This document shows, piece after piece, positions 35,106 to 43,653 of a DNA stretch of 64,000 nt; position 1 is the stretch's first letter, and each line of letters opens with the position of its first letter. The DNA is from Micromonospora marina (lineage in GTDB: Bacteria; Actinomycetota; Actinomycetes; Mycobacteriales; Micromonosporaceae). The position numbers and the translations under genes are program-made. The DNA is taken from contig NZ_FMCV01000021.1 of the NCBI RefSeq assembly GCF_900091565.1, forward strand, positions 58,106-122,105. Reading direction: 5' to 3'. Under the pieces are notes generated by a model. That model made no database searches. It had not been told where the DNA came from and saw only the letters and a list, made by a program, of their open reading frames with translations.

Positions 35106-35218
35106 GGTGGGCCGGCCGGTCCGCTGCGTCGGCCGGACAGCCGGCCCACCCGGCCTGACCGTGGGCGTCAGGCCGTCCGCCGACCCGGCCGCTCCGTTCC
35201 CCCATCGGCCGGGTCGGC
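35106..35218. repeat. Tandem array of three further hairpins
   Basis: Three inverted repeats follow each other: 35106-35116/35140-35150 (11 bp), 35152-35159/35167-35174 (8 bp) and 35179-35191/35206-35218 (13 bp). With the flanking terminators at 34979 and 35219 they make five hairpins in 280 bases between convergent genes. Confidence 0.6.
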
Positions 35219-35256
35219 CTCCTCCGCGGGCGGGCTCTGACCCGCCCGCGGAGGAG
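35219..35256 (-). terminator. Terminator of the GH48 gene
   Basis: A 16-bp perfect stem (35219-35234 with 35241-35256) with a 6-base loop, starting eight bases after the GH48 stop codon on the minus strand. Confidence 0.8.
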
Positions 35257-35264
35257 AGGTCACC

Positions 35265-38171
35265 TCACCCCTGCGGGAAGTAGGTGCCGTAGTCGGCGTA
35301 CGCCATGGCGACGTCCGCCTGCGCCCAGAACCGGTGGTAGTTGAAGACCGGTTCGGGACCGCCGTCCAGGTACGCCTGCACCTTCGGCCAGTCCGGGTCG
35401 TTCTTGTAGAACGACCGGATGTCCAGGAAGCTCTTGCCCGGGGCGATCACGTCGCCGTTGGGCATCTTCCCGGTCCAGCCGTTGGGGACGTAGAGACCCT
35501 GGCCGTTGGCGGCGTTGTAGACGTCGTCGAAGCGCCGGTAGTCGCCGCGCTTCTCCGGCGTCGAGACGCCCTTGCTGTCGGCGGACGCCGAGAGCGCGTC
35601 CAGCAGGCCCTTGGCGGTGTTCTTCGCCGCGGCGTTGCCGGACTTGGCCGCGTACGCGATGAGCGTGCGGGCGTAGGCGCCGGCGACACCGACGTCCTGA
35701 CCCTTGACCGTCACCTCGACGTGCAGGTTGGTGTTCGGCTGCGGGCTGCTCGGGTTCCAGTTGGCCGGCTGGCCGGTCCACTTCATGTCCGACGGGATCG
35801 ACCAGTTGGTGCCGATCGTGGTGTTGGCGATGGCCCACGGCACCCACTTGTCCAGCAGCGCCTTGGCCTTCGCGTTGCCGGTCTCCAGGTACAGCTCGGC
35901 GATGCGCTGCATCGACCAGGCCTGCATGCCGAACCACTGGTTCGACGGCGGGTCGTTGTAGACCGGGTCGACGTCGTAGTACATGCCGTAGAAGGTGGCG
36001 GTGCCGGCCGGCGGCTGGGCGTAGCTGCCGTCCCAGCTGTTGGTGGCGCCACCGGCGATGCCGCCCTCGGCGGACTGGAGCCAGGTGTAGAACTCCAGCT
36101 GCCGGTCGAGGCTCTTCTGCCAGTCGGAGACCGCGGTCGGCGACTTCGGCTTCAGCTCCGCGACGTTGGTCATGGCCCAGGCCGCGAACGGGTTCTGGTA
36201 GCCGAAGTGGTTGTGGCTCGAGCCGATCCGCCAGGACCAGTTCTGGCCCGCCTCGTACGCGCCGCCCCAGGCGTAGTACCAGGAGAGCAGGTAGTGCGCC
36301 GAGTCACGGCCGCTGCCGGCCGGGCAGGTGCTCGCCCCGACGCAGTTGCCGATCTTCTTGAAGTACTTGTCGAACAGCGCGTAGCGCAGGTAGTCGCCCA
36401 TCTTGGCGGCCTTGGCCACGGTGGCCGCCACGTCGGCCTGCTTGCCCTGCGCCTTGGCCCAGGTCAGCGCCCAGTAGGCGGCCTGGACGGCACGCGCGTC
36501 GGCGTCCGGGGCGTTCGTGTACTTCCACTGCTTGGCCGGGGCGCTGGACTCCTTGACGAACAGGTCCAGGTAGCCGTTCGGGCCGCCGTGCTTGAACGTG
36601 TCGCAGGACGGCTGCGGCACGGTCTCCCACACCGACTCCTGGGTGCCCCGCTGGAACGTGTTGATGTACGCGGGCCGCGTGGTGCCGTCGCCGCAGCGGC
36701 CGAACCCGTAGGTGTTGTCCACGTCGAGCAGCCAGTGCATGCCGTAGATGTCACCGGTGCCGTACGTGGACTGCAGCTCCGAGCGCAGCGGGTCCTGGCC
36801 GACCGGCACGTTCGGCTGCAGGGCCGACGGGTACTGGCTGGGCAGGTTGTGCTCGGCGGCGTACTGCGGGGTGCCGGGCGAGCCGGCCGTCGCCTGGTCG
36901 GCGTGCGACGGGATGATGTACTTTTCCATCACCGTCCAGGCGTTGTTGAAGGGTGCCCAGTTCTGGGTGACCCGGCCGTACTGCGCCTCCAGCCAGAGCC
37001 AGAAGCTGAACGCCTCCGAGGTGGTCTCGTGGCCGTGGTCGGGCGCCTCGACGATGAGCGTCTCGATCGAGTGGTACGGCACACCCTCGGGGCTGAAGTA
37101 GCCCGAATTCTTGATCTTGCCGTACTGGTCGAGGAACTTCTTGATGTAGGCGTTGTCGCCGCCGGGGGTGTCGTTGTCCGCCTCGGTGGCGATGACGGCG
37201 ATCGGGGCGTAGCCGGTGGCCGACGCGGTGACCGTGGCGGTGCCGCCGACCGTGTCGGAGTCCTCCGCGGCGGAGACCGTGGCGGCGACGCCGGTGCTCC
37301 AGTTGGCCGAGGTGAGCGTCAGCGAGGCCGGCGACACGGTGATGTCGCGGTCGCCGGTGACGGCGAGGGTCACCGGCACGCTGGCGGTGGGCGCCGCGCT
37401 GAGCGTGTACCGGACCGTGGCGCTGCCGCCTTCGGCGACGGTGACCGCCGACGGGCTGGCGACCAGCTTCGGTCCGCTCGCCGCGGCCACTGTGAACGAC
37501 TTCTCCGAGACGGCCGTGCCGCCCGCGTTGTCGTACGCCTTGGCCTGCACGGTGTAGCTGCCGGCCGGCAGGTCGAGCAGGTCGTAGCCGTACGGCGCGG
37601 TGGTGTCGGTGTTGACCAGCAGGCCGTTGCGGTAGAACTCGACCTTGGTGATGGTCCCGTCGGCGTCGCTCGCGGTCGCGGTCAGCGGGACGTCCGCCGG
37701 CGCCTCGAACGGGCCGGACGGCACGGTCAGCGAGACCGTCGGCGGCTGGTTGGTCTGCGCGCCGTTGCAGGCGACACCGTTGAGGGTGAACGCGGTGGGC
37801 TTCGGGTTGCTGCCGCTGTAGCTGCCGTTGAAACCGATGCTCGTGGACGCGCCGGTGGGCAGGCTGCCGTTCCACGACTCGTTCGTCGCGGTGACCTCGC
37901 TGCCGGACTGGCTCCACTTGGCCGACCAGCCCTGGGTCACGCGCTGGCTGCTGTTCGGGAAGGCGAACTTCAACGACCAGTTGTTCAGGGCGTCACCCAG
38001 GTTCTTGATGGTGACGTTGGCGGTGAACCCGTTGTTCCAGTCGGTCGTCGCGTAGGTCACGTCGCAGGCGGGCGCGGCCTGCGCGGCGCCCGCGGGCAGG
38101 GCCACCCCGCCTATGACGAGGGCGGTGGCGGCGACCATCGCCGTACGGCGACGTCTGGCCAGAAGTCTCAT
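35265..38171 (-). CDS. Secreted GH48 cellobiohydrolase with CBM2, Ig and Calx-beta-like domains
   Basis: A 968-aa exported enzyme. The signal peptide spans residues 1-33 (LLARRRRTAMVAATALVIGG, cleavage after AAQA). A CBM2 follows (about 34-135; ACDVTYATTDWNNGFTANVT, WSLKFAFPNSSQRVTQGWSA). An Ig-like domain (about 143-228; VEFYRNGLLVNTDTTAPYGY) and a Calx-beta-like domain (about 235-338; VTVAEGGSATVRYTLSAAPT) lead to the GH48 catalytic barrel (about 342-968; YGRVTQNWAPFNNAWTVMEK, FGYQNPFAAWAMTNVAELKP, HVEVTVKGQDVGVAGAYART). GH48 enzymes are processive exoglucanases acting from reducing ends and are central to actinobacterial cellulose breakdown. ATG 38171 follows GAGGAGAC. Probably repressed by a CebR-type regulator through the palindromes upstream. 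Confidence 0.95.
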   Translation of the reverse strand: MRLLARRRRTAMVAATALVIGGVALPAGAAQAAPACDVTYATTDWNNGFTANVTIKNLGDALNNWSLKFAFPNSSQRVTQGWSAKWSQSGSEVTATNESWNGSLPTGASTSIGFNGSYSGSNPKPTAFTLNGVACNGAQTNQPPTVSLTVPSGPFEAPADVPLTATASDADGTITKVEFYRNGLLVNTDTTAPYGYDLLDLPAGSYTVQAKAYDNAGGTAVSEKSFTVAAASGPKLVASPSAVTVAEGGSATVRYTLSAAPTASVPVTLAVTGDRDITVSPASLTLTSANWSTGVAATVSAAEDSDTVGGTATVTASATGYAPIAVIATEADNDTPGGDNAYIKKFLDQYGKIKNSGYFSPEGVPYHSIETLIVEAPDHGHETTSEAFSFWLWLEAQYGRVTQNWAPFNNAWTVMEKYIIPSHADQATAGSPGTPQYAAEHNLPSQYPSALQPNVPVGQDPLRSELQSTYGTGDIYGMHWLLDVDNTYGFGRCGDGTTRPAYINTFQRGTQESVWETVPQPSCDTFKHGGPNGYLDLFVKESSAPAKQWKYTNAPDADARAVQAAYWALTWAKAQGKQADVAATVAKAAKMGDYLRYALFDKYFKKIGNCVGASTCPAGSGRDSAHYLLSWYYAWGGAYEAGQNWSWRIGSSHNHFGYQNPFAAWAMTNVAELKPKSPTAVSDWQKSLDRQLEFYTWLQSAEGGIAGGATNSWDGSYAQPPAGTATFYGMYYDVDPVYNDPPSNQWFGMQAWSMQRIAELYLETGNAKAKALLDKWVPWAIANTTIGTNWSIPSDMKWTGQPANWNPSSPQPNTNLHVEVTVKGQDVGVAGAYARTLIAYAAKSGNAAAKNTAKGLLDALSASADSKGVSTPEKRGDYRRFDDVYNAANGQGLYVPNGWTGKMPNGDVIAPGKSFLDIRSFYKNDPDWPKVQAYLDGGPEPVFNYHRFWAQADVAMAYADYGTYFPQG

Positions 38172-38385
38172 GTGGGCGGTGTCTCCTCGGACCGGGCCGG
38201 GACCTCGGGCCCCGGCAGGGCGCCTCTACGCGCCGACGGGGCGTACGCGGGGGGACGGAGGCGTCCGGAAAGGTGGTCGTCCCGGCCGTGCCGGGGATCG
38301 GGCGCCGCACCGGTTCGTCACCGGGTGCCCTCGGCGGCCCGCGCTCGCGTTCACTGGCTCCGCGTGGCGTGACGAGAGTGTGGCA

Positions 38386-38399
38386 TGGAAGCGCTCCCA
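38386..38399. promoter_or_regulatory. CebR-like operator, GH48 side
   Basis: TGGAAGCGCTCCCA differs at one base from the known actinomycete CebR consensus TGGGAGCGCTCCCA, the cellobiose-responsive repressor site. It lies 215 bases upstream of the GH48 start. Confidence 0.85.
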
Positions 38400-38494
38400 C
38401 CACAACGGCCAGCGCAGATATGCGCTTCCATGTTTCGATCTCGTTTAGGGGCTTTTCCAAACCCGTGACGGGCGTTACAGTCGCAACATCCCGA

Positions 38495-38508
38495 TGGGAG
38501 CGCTTCCA
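38495..38508. promoter_or_regulatory. CebR-like operator, central
   Basis: TGGGAGCGCTTCCA again has one change from the CebR consensus. A partial third copy (TGCGCTTCCA around 38420-38433) lies between the two good sites. Two sites 109 bases apart would allow looping or separate control of both directions. Confidence 0.85.
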
Positions 38509-38713
38509 TCGACGGATATGCAAGTACTGAATCGCCGGGTGCACCAGTGCCCGGCGCGTCGGCCCGAGGCCGACGGCGGACCAGCCCGGACGCCGCCGCC
38601 GGCCGTCACCCGCCAGACGGAGGGAGGTGGAACCAGAGCCACTCGCGTGGCCCGGCTCCCGCGCGACGCGCACGACGGACGCCAATCCCACTTCGTGCGT
38701 GTGTGCACCATCG

Positions 38714-38746
38714 GTGGGGACGGGGGTTGCCCTCCCCCGTCCCCAC
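38714..38746 (+). terminator. Hairpin in the GH1 leader region
   Basis: A perfect 13-bp stem (38714-38726 with 38734-38746) with a 7-base loop, followed by ACTAAACC. No annotated gene ends here, so it may stop an untranslated transcript or act in the GH1 leader. Confidence 0.65.
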
Positions 38747-38772
38747 ACTAAACCCCCGTTGTCGACGGCAAA

Positions 38773-38816
38773 AGAGGCCGACGGGACCGGCGTGACACGC
38801 CACCCGGACGGCCTTT
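38773..38816 (+). terminator. Second hairpin with U-rich end
   Basis: AAGAGGCCG (from 38773) pairs with CGGCCTTT (to 38816), an inner GGCGT/ACGCC stem extends it, and CTTTCTC follows. It is the more canonical of the two terminator-like structures upstream of GH1. Confidence 0.6.
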
Positions 38817-39003
38817 CTCGCTATCCACCCCACCCCTCGCCGCTCGCGACGCTCCCGAGCGACGCCCCCGCCCACCCCACGTTCCGGCCGCCCGCCGGCC
38901 GCGCCGCGCCCGCGCCGCGGCCGGCGGATCGGGGCCGGCCGCCCCTGGCTATGCCCGGAGCGCTCCCGGCCCAGGGCGGCCCGTCACTCCGAGGAGAAAC
39001 CTC

Positions 39004-40497
39004 ATGTCGTTACTCACCCGACGGCGCCTGCTCCGCCGCGCCGCCCTGTCCGCGACCGCGGCCGGCGCGGCCCGGTCCGGACTCGCCGGCGCCACCGCGG
39101 CCGGGACCGCCACGTCGACAGTCGCGCTCAGCGGCTGCGACAGCCCGCCCGAGCGCACCACCGACCCGGAGCCGGACCGCGGGCTGCGCTTCCCCGACGG
39201 CTTCGCCTGGGGCGCGGCGACCTCGGCGTACCAGATCGAGGGGGCCGCGAAGGAGGACGGGCGGGGTGAGTCCGTCTGGGACACCTTCAGCCACACGCCG
39301 GGCCGGATCCGCAACGGCGACACCGGCGACGTCGCGGCCGACCACTACCACCGGTACGCGCAGGACCTGGACCTGATGCGCGACCTGGGGCTGCGCAGCT
39401 ACCGGTTCTCCATCTCCTGGCCCCGCATCCAGGCCGACGGCTCCGGCCGCCCCAACCAGCGCGGCCTCGACTTCTACCGCCGCCTGGTGGACGGGCTGCA
39501 CGAACGCGACATCGCGCCGATGGCCACGCTGTTCCACTGGGACCTCCCCCAGGCCCTCCAGGACGCCGGCGGCTGGGAGAACCGGGACACCGCCGAGCGC
39601 TTCGCCGAGTACGCCGACGCGGTGTTCCGCGCCCTCGGCGACCGGGTGCCGGTCTGGCTGACCATCAACGAGCCGAAGACGGTGGTGCAGAACGGCTACA
39701 TCTGGGGCCACCACGCGCCGGGCATCCGCGACGAGGACGCGGCGTACCTGGTCGCCCACCACCTCCAGCTCGCCCACGGCCTCGCCGTGCAGGCGCTGCG
39801 CGCCTCCGGCCTCAGCGGCCGGATCGGCCCGGCGCTGAACCTGCACCCCTGCTACCCGGCCGACGACTCGACCGAGTCGGCCGCCGCGACCCGGCTGCAC
39901 GACGGCTACGAGAACCGCCTCTACCTCGACTCGATCTTCAAGGGCGCGTACCCGCAGGACGTGCTGGACGACCTCGGCCCGGACAGCCGGATGGTCAGTG
40001 GCGTCCGGGACGGCGACTTGAAGATCATCTCCAGCCCGGTCGACCTGCTCGCCGTGCAGTACTACACGCCGATCTACGTCACCGGCGACGGCGGCACGGT
40101 CCGCAAGTGGCCCACCTCCGAGGCGGAGTGGCAGCAGATCTACCCCGAGGGCATGTACGACATCCTGACCCGGGTCACCCGCGACTACGGCCGGGTGCCG
40201 ATCACCATCACCGAGAACGGCCTGCCCTGCCCCGACGTGCCCGGCCCGGACGGGACCGTCGACGACGCCGGGCGGGTCACCTTCCTGCGCGACCACTTCG
40301 CCGCCGCGCACCGGGCCGTCGGCGACGGGGTGCCGCTGGAGAGCTACCACGTCTGGTCGCTGCTGGACAACTTCGAGTGGGCCGAGGGGTACGAGCAGCG
40401 CTGGGGCCTGGTCTACGTGGACTACGCGAGCCAGCGACGGGTGCTCAAGCGCAGCGCCCACTGGTACCGCGACGTGATCCGCCGCAACGGCCTGTGA
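39004..40497 (+). CDS. Exported GH1 beta-glucosidase, putative Tat lipoprotein
   Basis: A 497-aa enzyme. The first 50 residues carry an RR-type Tat-like motif (LTRRRLLRRAAL) and a lipobox-like VALSGC, unusual for GH1, which is mostly cytoplasmic in actinomycetes. The catalytic domain starts at RFPDGFAWGAATSAYQIEGA. The acid/base Glu is in WLTINEPKTVVQNGY and the nucleophile Glu in ITITENGLPCP; the glucose-binding EWAEGYEQRWGLVYVDY follows. It would cleave cellobiose from the GH48 enzyme outside or at the membrane. ATG 39004 after GAGGAGAAA. The gene is convergent with the roadblock gene. Confidence 0.93.
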   Translation: MSLLTRRRLLRRAALSATAAGAARSGLAGATAAGTATSTVALSGCDSPPERTTDPEPDRGLRFPDGFAWGAATSAYQIEGAAKEDGRGESVWDTFSHTPGRIRNGDTGDVAADHYHRYAQDLDLMRDLGLRSYRFSISWPRIQADGSGRPNQRGLDFYRRLVDGLHERDIAPMATLFHWDLPQALQDAGGWENRDTAERFAEYADAVFRALGDRVPVWLTINEPKTVVQNGYIWGHHAPGIRDEDAAYLVAHHLQLAHGLAVQALRASGLSGRIGPALNLHPCYPADDSTESAAATRLHDGYENRLYLDSIFKGAYPQDVLDDLGPDSRMVSGVRDGDLKIISSPVDLLAVQYYTPIYVTGDGGTVRKWPTSEAEWQQIYPEGMYDILTRVTRDYGRVPITITENGLPCPDVPGPDGTVDDAGRVTFLRDHFAAAHRAVGDGVPLESYHVWSLLDNFEWAEGYEQRWGLVYVDYASQRRVLKRSAHWYRDVIRRNGL

Positions 40498-40503
40498 ACC
40501 GGT

Positions 40504-40541
40504 GCGCGCCCCGGCCGGCGATGGGCCGGCCGGGTGCGCGC
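40504..40541. terminator. Bidirectional terminator between GH1 and roadblock genes
   Basis: GCGCGC followed by CCCGGCC (40504-40516) pairs with GGCCGGG and GCGCGC (40528-40541), with a single bulged T. It serves both convergent genes. Confidence 0.7.
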
Positions 40542-40551
40542 GTCGGGTGGA

Positions 40552-40974
40552 TCAGCGCGGCAGCGCCTGCTGCAGCTCGGCGCGCAGCGCCGGGGTGAGC
40601 ATCTCGCCCGCCTGCTTGGCCAGCCGCGCCATCTCGTAGCCGACCACGCCGATGTCGGCGTCCGCCCCGGCCAGCGTGGCCAGGATCGAGCCGTCCCGGA
40701 TCTGCATCACCAGGAAGTAGCCGCGCCCCATCTCGACCACCGTCTGCTTGACGACGTCACCGTCGAACATCTGGGCCGCACCGGCGGTGATGCTCATCAG
40801 GCCGGAGGTCACCGCGGCGAGCTTGTCCGCGTGGTCGCGCGGCAGGTGCGCCGAGATCGCCACCAGGAGGCCGTCGGACGACACCACCACCGCGTGCGCC
40901 ACCCCCGGAACACGCTCGGCGAACGCGTTCACCAGCCAGCTCAGGTCGCGTGCCTCCTGGCTCAACGTCGTCAC
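40552..40974 (-). CDS. Roadblock/LC7-domain protein (CvnB-like)
   Basis: A 140-aa roadblock protein: LSWLVNAFAERVPGVAHAVV, then VVSSDGLLVAISAHLPRDHA and a GYFLVMQIRDGSILATLA strand. In conservons (cvn) the roadblock protein partners a small Ras-like GTPase and a DUF742 protein downstream of a histidine kinase. Its GTG start overlaps the kinase stop codon (GTGA). The DUF742 and GTPase genes that normally follow are missing: only 54 bases separate its stop from the convergent GH1 gene. Confidence 0.9.
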   Translation of the reverse strand: MTTLSQEARDLSWLVNAFAERVPGVAHAVVVSSDGLLVAISAHLPRDHADKLAAVTSGLMSITAGAAQMFDGDVVKQTVVEMGRGYFLVMQIRDGSILATLAGADADIGVVGYEMARLAKQAGEMLTPALRAELQQALPR

Positions 40975-43532
40975 TGTCGTCGTCCTCCTTCATCGCGCGG
41001 CAGGTACATCTCGGTGGTCTCCTCGGCCTCGGCCCGCCGTACCCCGCTGTAGAGGCGCGACAGCATGCCGCCGACCGCCTCCGGGTCCGGCTCGTGCCGC
41101 ACCACCGGGCGGCCGGCCGGGACGGCCGAGGTGAGCTGGGCCATCGGCACGCGTACCGGAAGACCTCGTTCGTTCGTCCCTCCGGTCACCGGCGTCGCCG
41201 CCGGTGCCGGCGGCACACCCGGCGCCGACGCGGCGGGCCCCTGCCGGCTGAACCACCCGCCGGCCGCCGCGCCGGCATCCGGCGTCAGCACGTCCTCGGC
41301 CCGTGCCGGGCGGGGACGCGGCACGGTCACCGGCGCGGGGGCCGGCGCCGGCGCAACGGCACCGTCGTCCGACCCGTCGCCCAGCGGCCGGCCGGTCAGC
41401 GGGGACACCGGCAACGCCGCGGGCTGGCCCGGCGCCGGACGCCATCCGGCCACCGGCAGCTCCGCGGTCGCCGCCGCGAGCGCACCGGACGCGGTGACCG
41501 GGCCGGAAAGCATCGGCTGCGCCATCCCGCGCCCGAACCGTTCCGGCACCGGCCGGCCCGCCTCCGGCGCGGGCGCCTCGGCCAGCAGCTCGACCGGGAT
41601 CCGCACCCGGGCCACCAGGCCCTCGCGCCCGGCCCGCAGTTGCACCCGTAAGCCGTTGCGGGCGCTGAGGTGGCTCACCACGAACAGGCCCATCCGTTCC
41701 GAGGCCGACACGTCGGCGGCCGGCGGCTCGGCGAGCACGGCGTTCGCCTCCGCCAGCGCCGTCGGGCTCATCCCCAGCCCTTCGTCGACGATCTGCACGA
41801 GCGCGCCCCGGCCGTCCGGCTCGACGACCACCCGTACGGCGGTGTCCGGGCGGGAGAACGCGGTGGCGTTCTCCAGCAGCTCCGCGAACAGGTGCACCAG
41901 GTCGCCCACCGCGTGCCCGACGACGTGCAGGCCGGTCCGGTTCTCGTGGCGCACCCGCTGGTACTGCTCGATCTCCGCGCTCGCGGCCAGCAGCACCGCG
42001 CCCAGACCCACCGGGCGGTTCCACCGCCGGGTCGACTCGGTGCCGGCCAGCACCAGCAGGCTCTCGTCGTTACGGCGCATCCGGGCGGCGAGGTGGTCGA
42101 GCTTGAACAGGTTCTCCAGCTGCTCCGGGTCGCTCTCCTCGCGTTCGAGGTCGTCGAGCAGCTCCAGCTGCCGCTCGACGAGCACCTGGCTACGCCGGGC
42201 CAGGTTGACGAACATGGCGTTCACGTTGCGGCGCATCATCGCCTGCTCGACCGCCACGTCGACGGCACTGCGGTGCACGGCCACGAACGCCTCCGCCAGC
42301 TCGCCGATCTCGTCCTGCGAGTCGATCACCGAGGGCGGTACGTCGATCGCGCCGATCGGGCGGTCCACGGTACGCAGCCGTTGCAGCGTCAGCGGCAGGT
42401 CCACCTGCGCGATCCGCAGCGCCTGGCCGCGCAGCTGCCGCATGGCACGAGCCACCGACCGGCCGACCAGCAGCGAGATCAGCACCGCGACCAGGAGCAC
42501 GGTCGCGATCGCACCGGCCACCAGCAACGTGTCGCGCAGCTGGCGGGCGCTGGCGTCGTCGGCCTGGCGTACCGCGTCGGCGACGATCTCGCTCTCCAGC
42601 TGGCGGAACAGCTCCTGCCGCTGCTCGCTGGCCGCCCACCACTGGGTCGCGTCGAGCAGGGCCGGCCCGGCGCCACCGCCGGGCAGTGTCCGCTCCTCCA
42701 TCCGGGTGGCGGCGGCGAAGGCCGGGTCGACGGAGGTGCGGTCGTAGCGGCGGATCTGGTCGGCGGTCGCCGCGACCCGGAACGCGCCGAGCGCGGTGAG
42801 CTGCTGGGCCCGCAGATCGCTGAGCGTCACCTGGTCGTCGGCCTCGTACCGGCCGGACCGGGCGGCGGCGTAGAGCTCGGCGCGGATGCGCGAGGACAAC
42901 TCCTTGACCCGGGACAGCTGCACGTACCGCAGCACCGCCTCGGTCAGCTCCTGCCGGCCGCCGCCGGGCGACGGCTCCGCCAGCAGGTTCAGCAGCGCCG
43001 CGACCGACCGGTGGTAGTTGCTCAGCACCGTGTCGCTGGACAGCACCGCCGGCGCCACCGCCGCCCGGATGTTCACCACCTGGTCGTACGCCTCGAGCGC
43101 CTCGGAGTAGGACACCCGCCAGGCGGCGTCGGCGTCGGCCAGCGGCGCGGCGGCGACGCGCAGCTCGGCCATCGCCCGGTCGGTGGCCTCCTGCAGCGGG
43201 GCGAGCGCGGCGACCGCGGCGTCCCGGTCGGCGCCGGGGCGGCGCAGCGCGGCCAGTTCGCCGGCGGTGCGGTCCCGCTCGTGCTGGAGCCGGTCGACGA
43301 CGGCGGAGATCTGCTGGCCGATGCCGACCTGCTCGGCGAAGGCGCTGAGCGTGGTGGTCTGCCCGACCAGCCCCCGGGTCTGGATGCCGGCCAGGACGAG
43401 GAACGCCAGTGAGGGGATCACCAGCACCGTGGCGAGCTTGGTGCCCATCCGCCAGTCCCGCAGCCGCAACCCGGAGCGCCGCCGGTGCGGCGCGGGGGCC
43501 GCACCGCGAGCCGGGTCGGGACCTGCGCCCAC
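40971..43532 (-). CDS. Nitrate-sensor-type histidine kinase (CvnA-like)
   Basis: An 853-aa membrane kinase. One N-terminal TM helix (LATVLVIPSLAFLVLAGIQT) is followed by a large exterior NIT-like helical domain (residues about 60-320), a second TM (LLVAGAIATVLLVAVLISLL), a HAMP region, a dimerisation helix (FKLDHLAARMRRNDESLLVL) and HATPase_c (N-box ELLENATAFSRPDTAV, G1 DEGLGMSP, G2 MGLFVVSHLSARNGL). The last 220 residues are Pro/Ala-rich and disordered. GTG 43532 is chosen because GAGGAGG lies five bases upstream; a further in-frame extension lacks homology. Conservon-type kinases signal to the roadblock/GTPase unit. Confidence 0.93.
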   Translation of the reverse strand: MGAGPDPARGAAPAPHRRRSGLRLRDWRMGTKLATVLVIPSLAFLVLAGIQTRGLVGQTTTLSAFAEQVGIGQQISAVVDRLQHERDRTAGELAALRRPGADRDAAVAALAPLQEATDRAMAELRVAAAPLADADAAWRVSYSEALEAYDQVVNIRAAVAPAVLSSDTVLSNYHRSVAALLNLLAEPSPGGGRQELTEAVLRYVQLSRVKELSSRIRAELYAAARSGRYEADDQVTLSDLRAQQLTALGAFRVAATADQIRRYDRTSVDPAFAAATRMEERTLPGGGAGPALLDATQWWAASEQRQELFRQLESEIVADAVRQADDASARQLRDTLLVAGAIATVLLVAVLISLLVGRSVARAMRQLRGQALRIAQVDLPLTLQRLRTVDRPIGAIDVPPSVIDSQDEIGELAEAFVAVHRSAVDVAVEQAMMRRNVNAMFVNLARRSQVLVERQLELLDDLEREESDPEQLENLFKLDHLAARMRRNDESLLVLAGTESTRRWNRPVGLGAVLLAASAEIEQYQRVRHENRTGLHVVGHAVGDLVHLFAELLENATAFSRPDTAVRVVVEPDGRGALVQIVDEGLGMSPTALAEANAVLAEPPAADVSASERMGLFVVSHLSARNGLRVQLRAGREGLVARVRIPVELLAEAPAPEAGRPVPERFGRGMAQPMLSGPVTASGALAAATAELPVAGWRPAPGQPAALPVSPLTGRPLGDGSDDGAVAPAPAPAPVTVPRPRPARAEDVLTPDAGAAAGGWFSRQGPAASAPGVPPAPAATPVTGGTNERGLPVRVPMAQLTSAVPAGRPVVRHEPDPEAVGGMLSRLYSGVRRAEAEETTEMYLPRDEGGRRQ

Positions 43533-43653
43533 GGTTGCCTCCTCGTCCCGCCCCACCACGTCGGGGAGCGGAGTCCATCCAATCAGGCCGCCGGTCGGTG
43601 TCAACGGCCGCCCGGACGGCATGACCAGGACGGTCAGCGCCACTGGTGGACGG

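Larger units (their letters stand above)
38172..39003. other. 832-base divergent control region between GH48 and GH1
   Basis: No convincing gene. It holds two CebR-like palindromes (38386 and 38495), a possible plus-strand -10 (TACAGT near 38476), and two terminator-like hairpins at 38714 and 38773, so a plus transcript starting near the second operator would meet two stops before GH1. A GAGGAGAAA ribosome site directly precedes GH1. Confidence 0.6.

Noticed and set aside
35334..38372. Plus-strand frame of 1,012 codons opposite the GH48 gene
   Set aside because: It mirrors the GH48 coding strand, is made of V/R/G-rich GC-shadow sequence without domains, and the GH48 protein is unmistakable.
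38494..38751. 85-codon plus-strand frame under the second CebR-like site
   Set aside because: It starts inside the operator, has no ribosome-binding site and no protein-like composition, and runs through the terminator-like hairpin.
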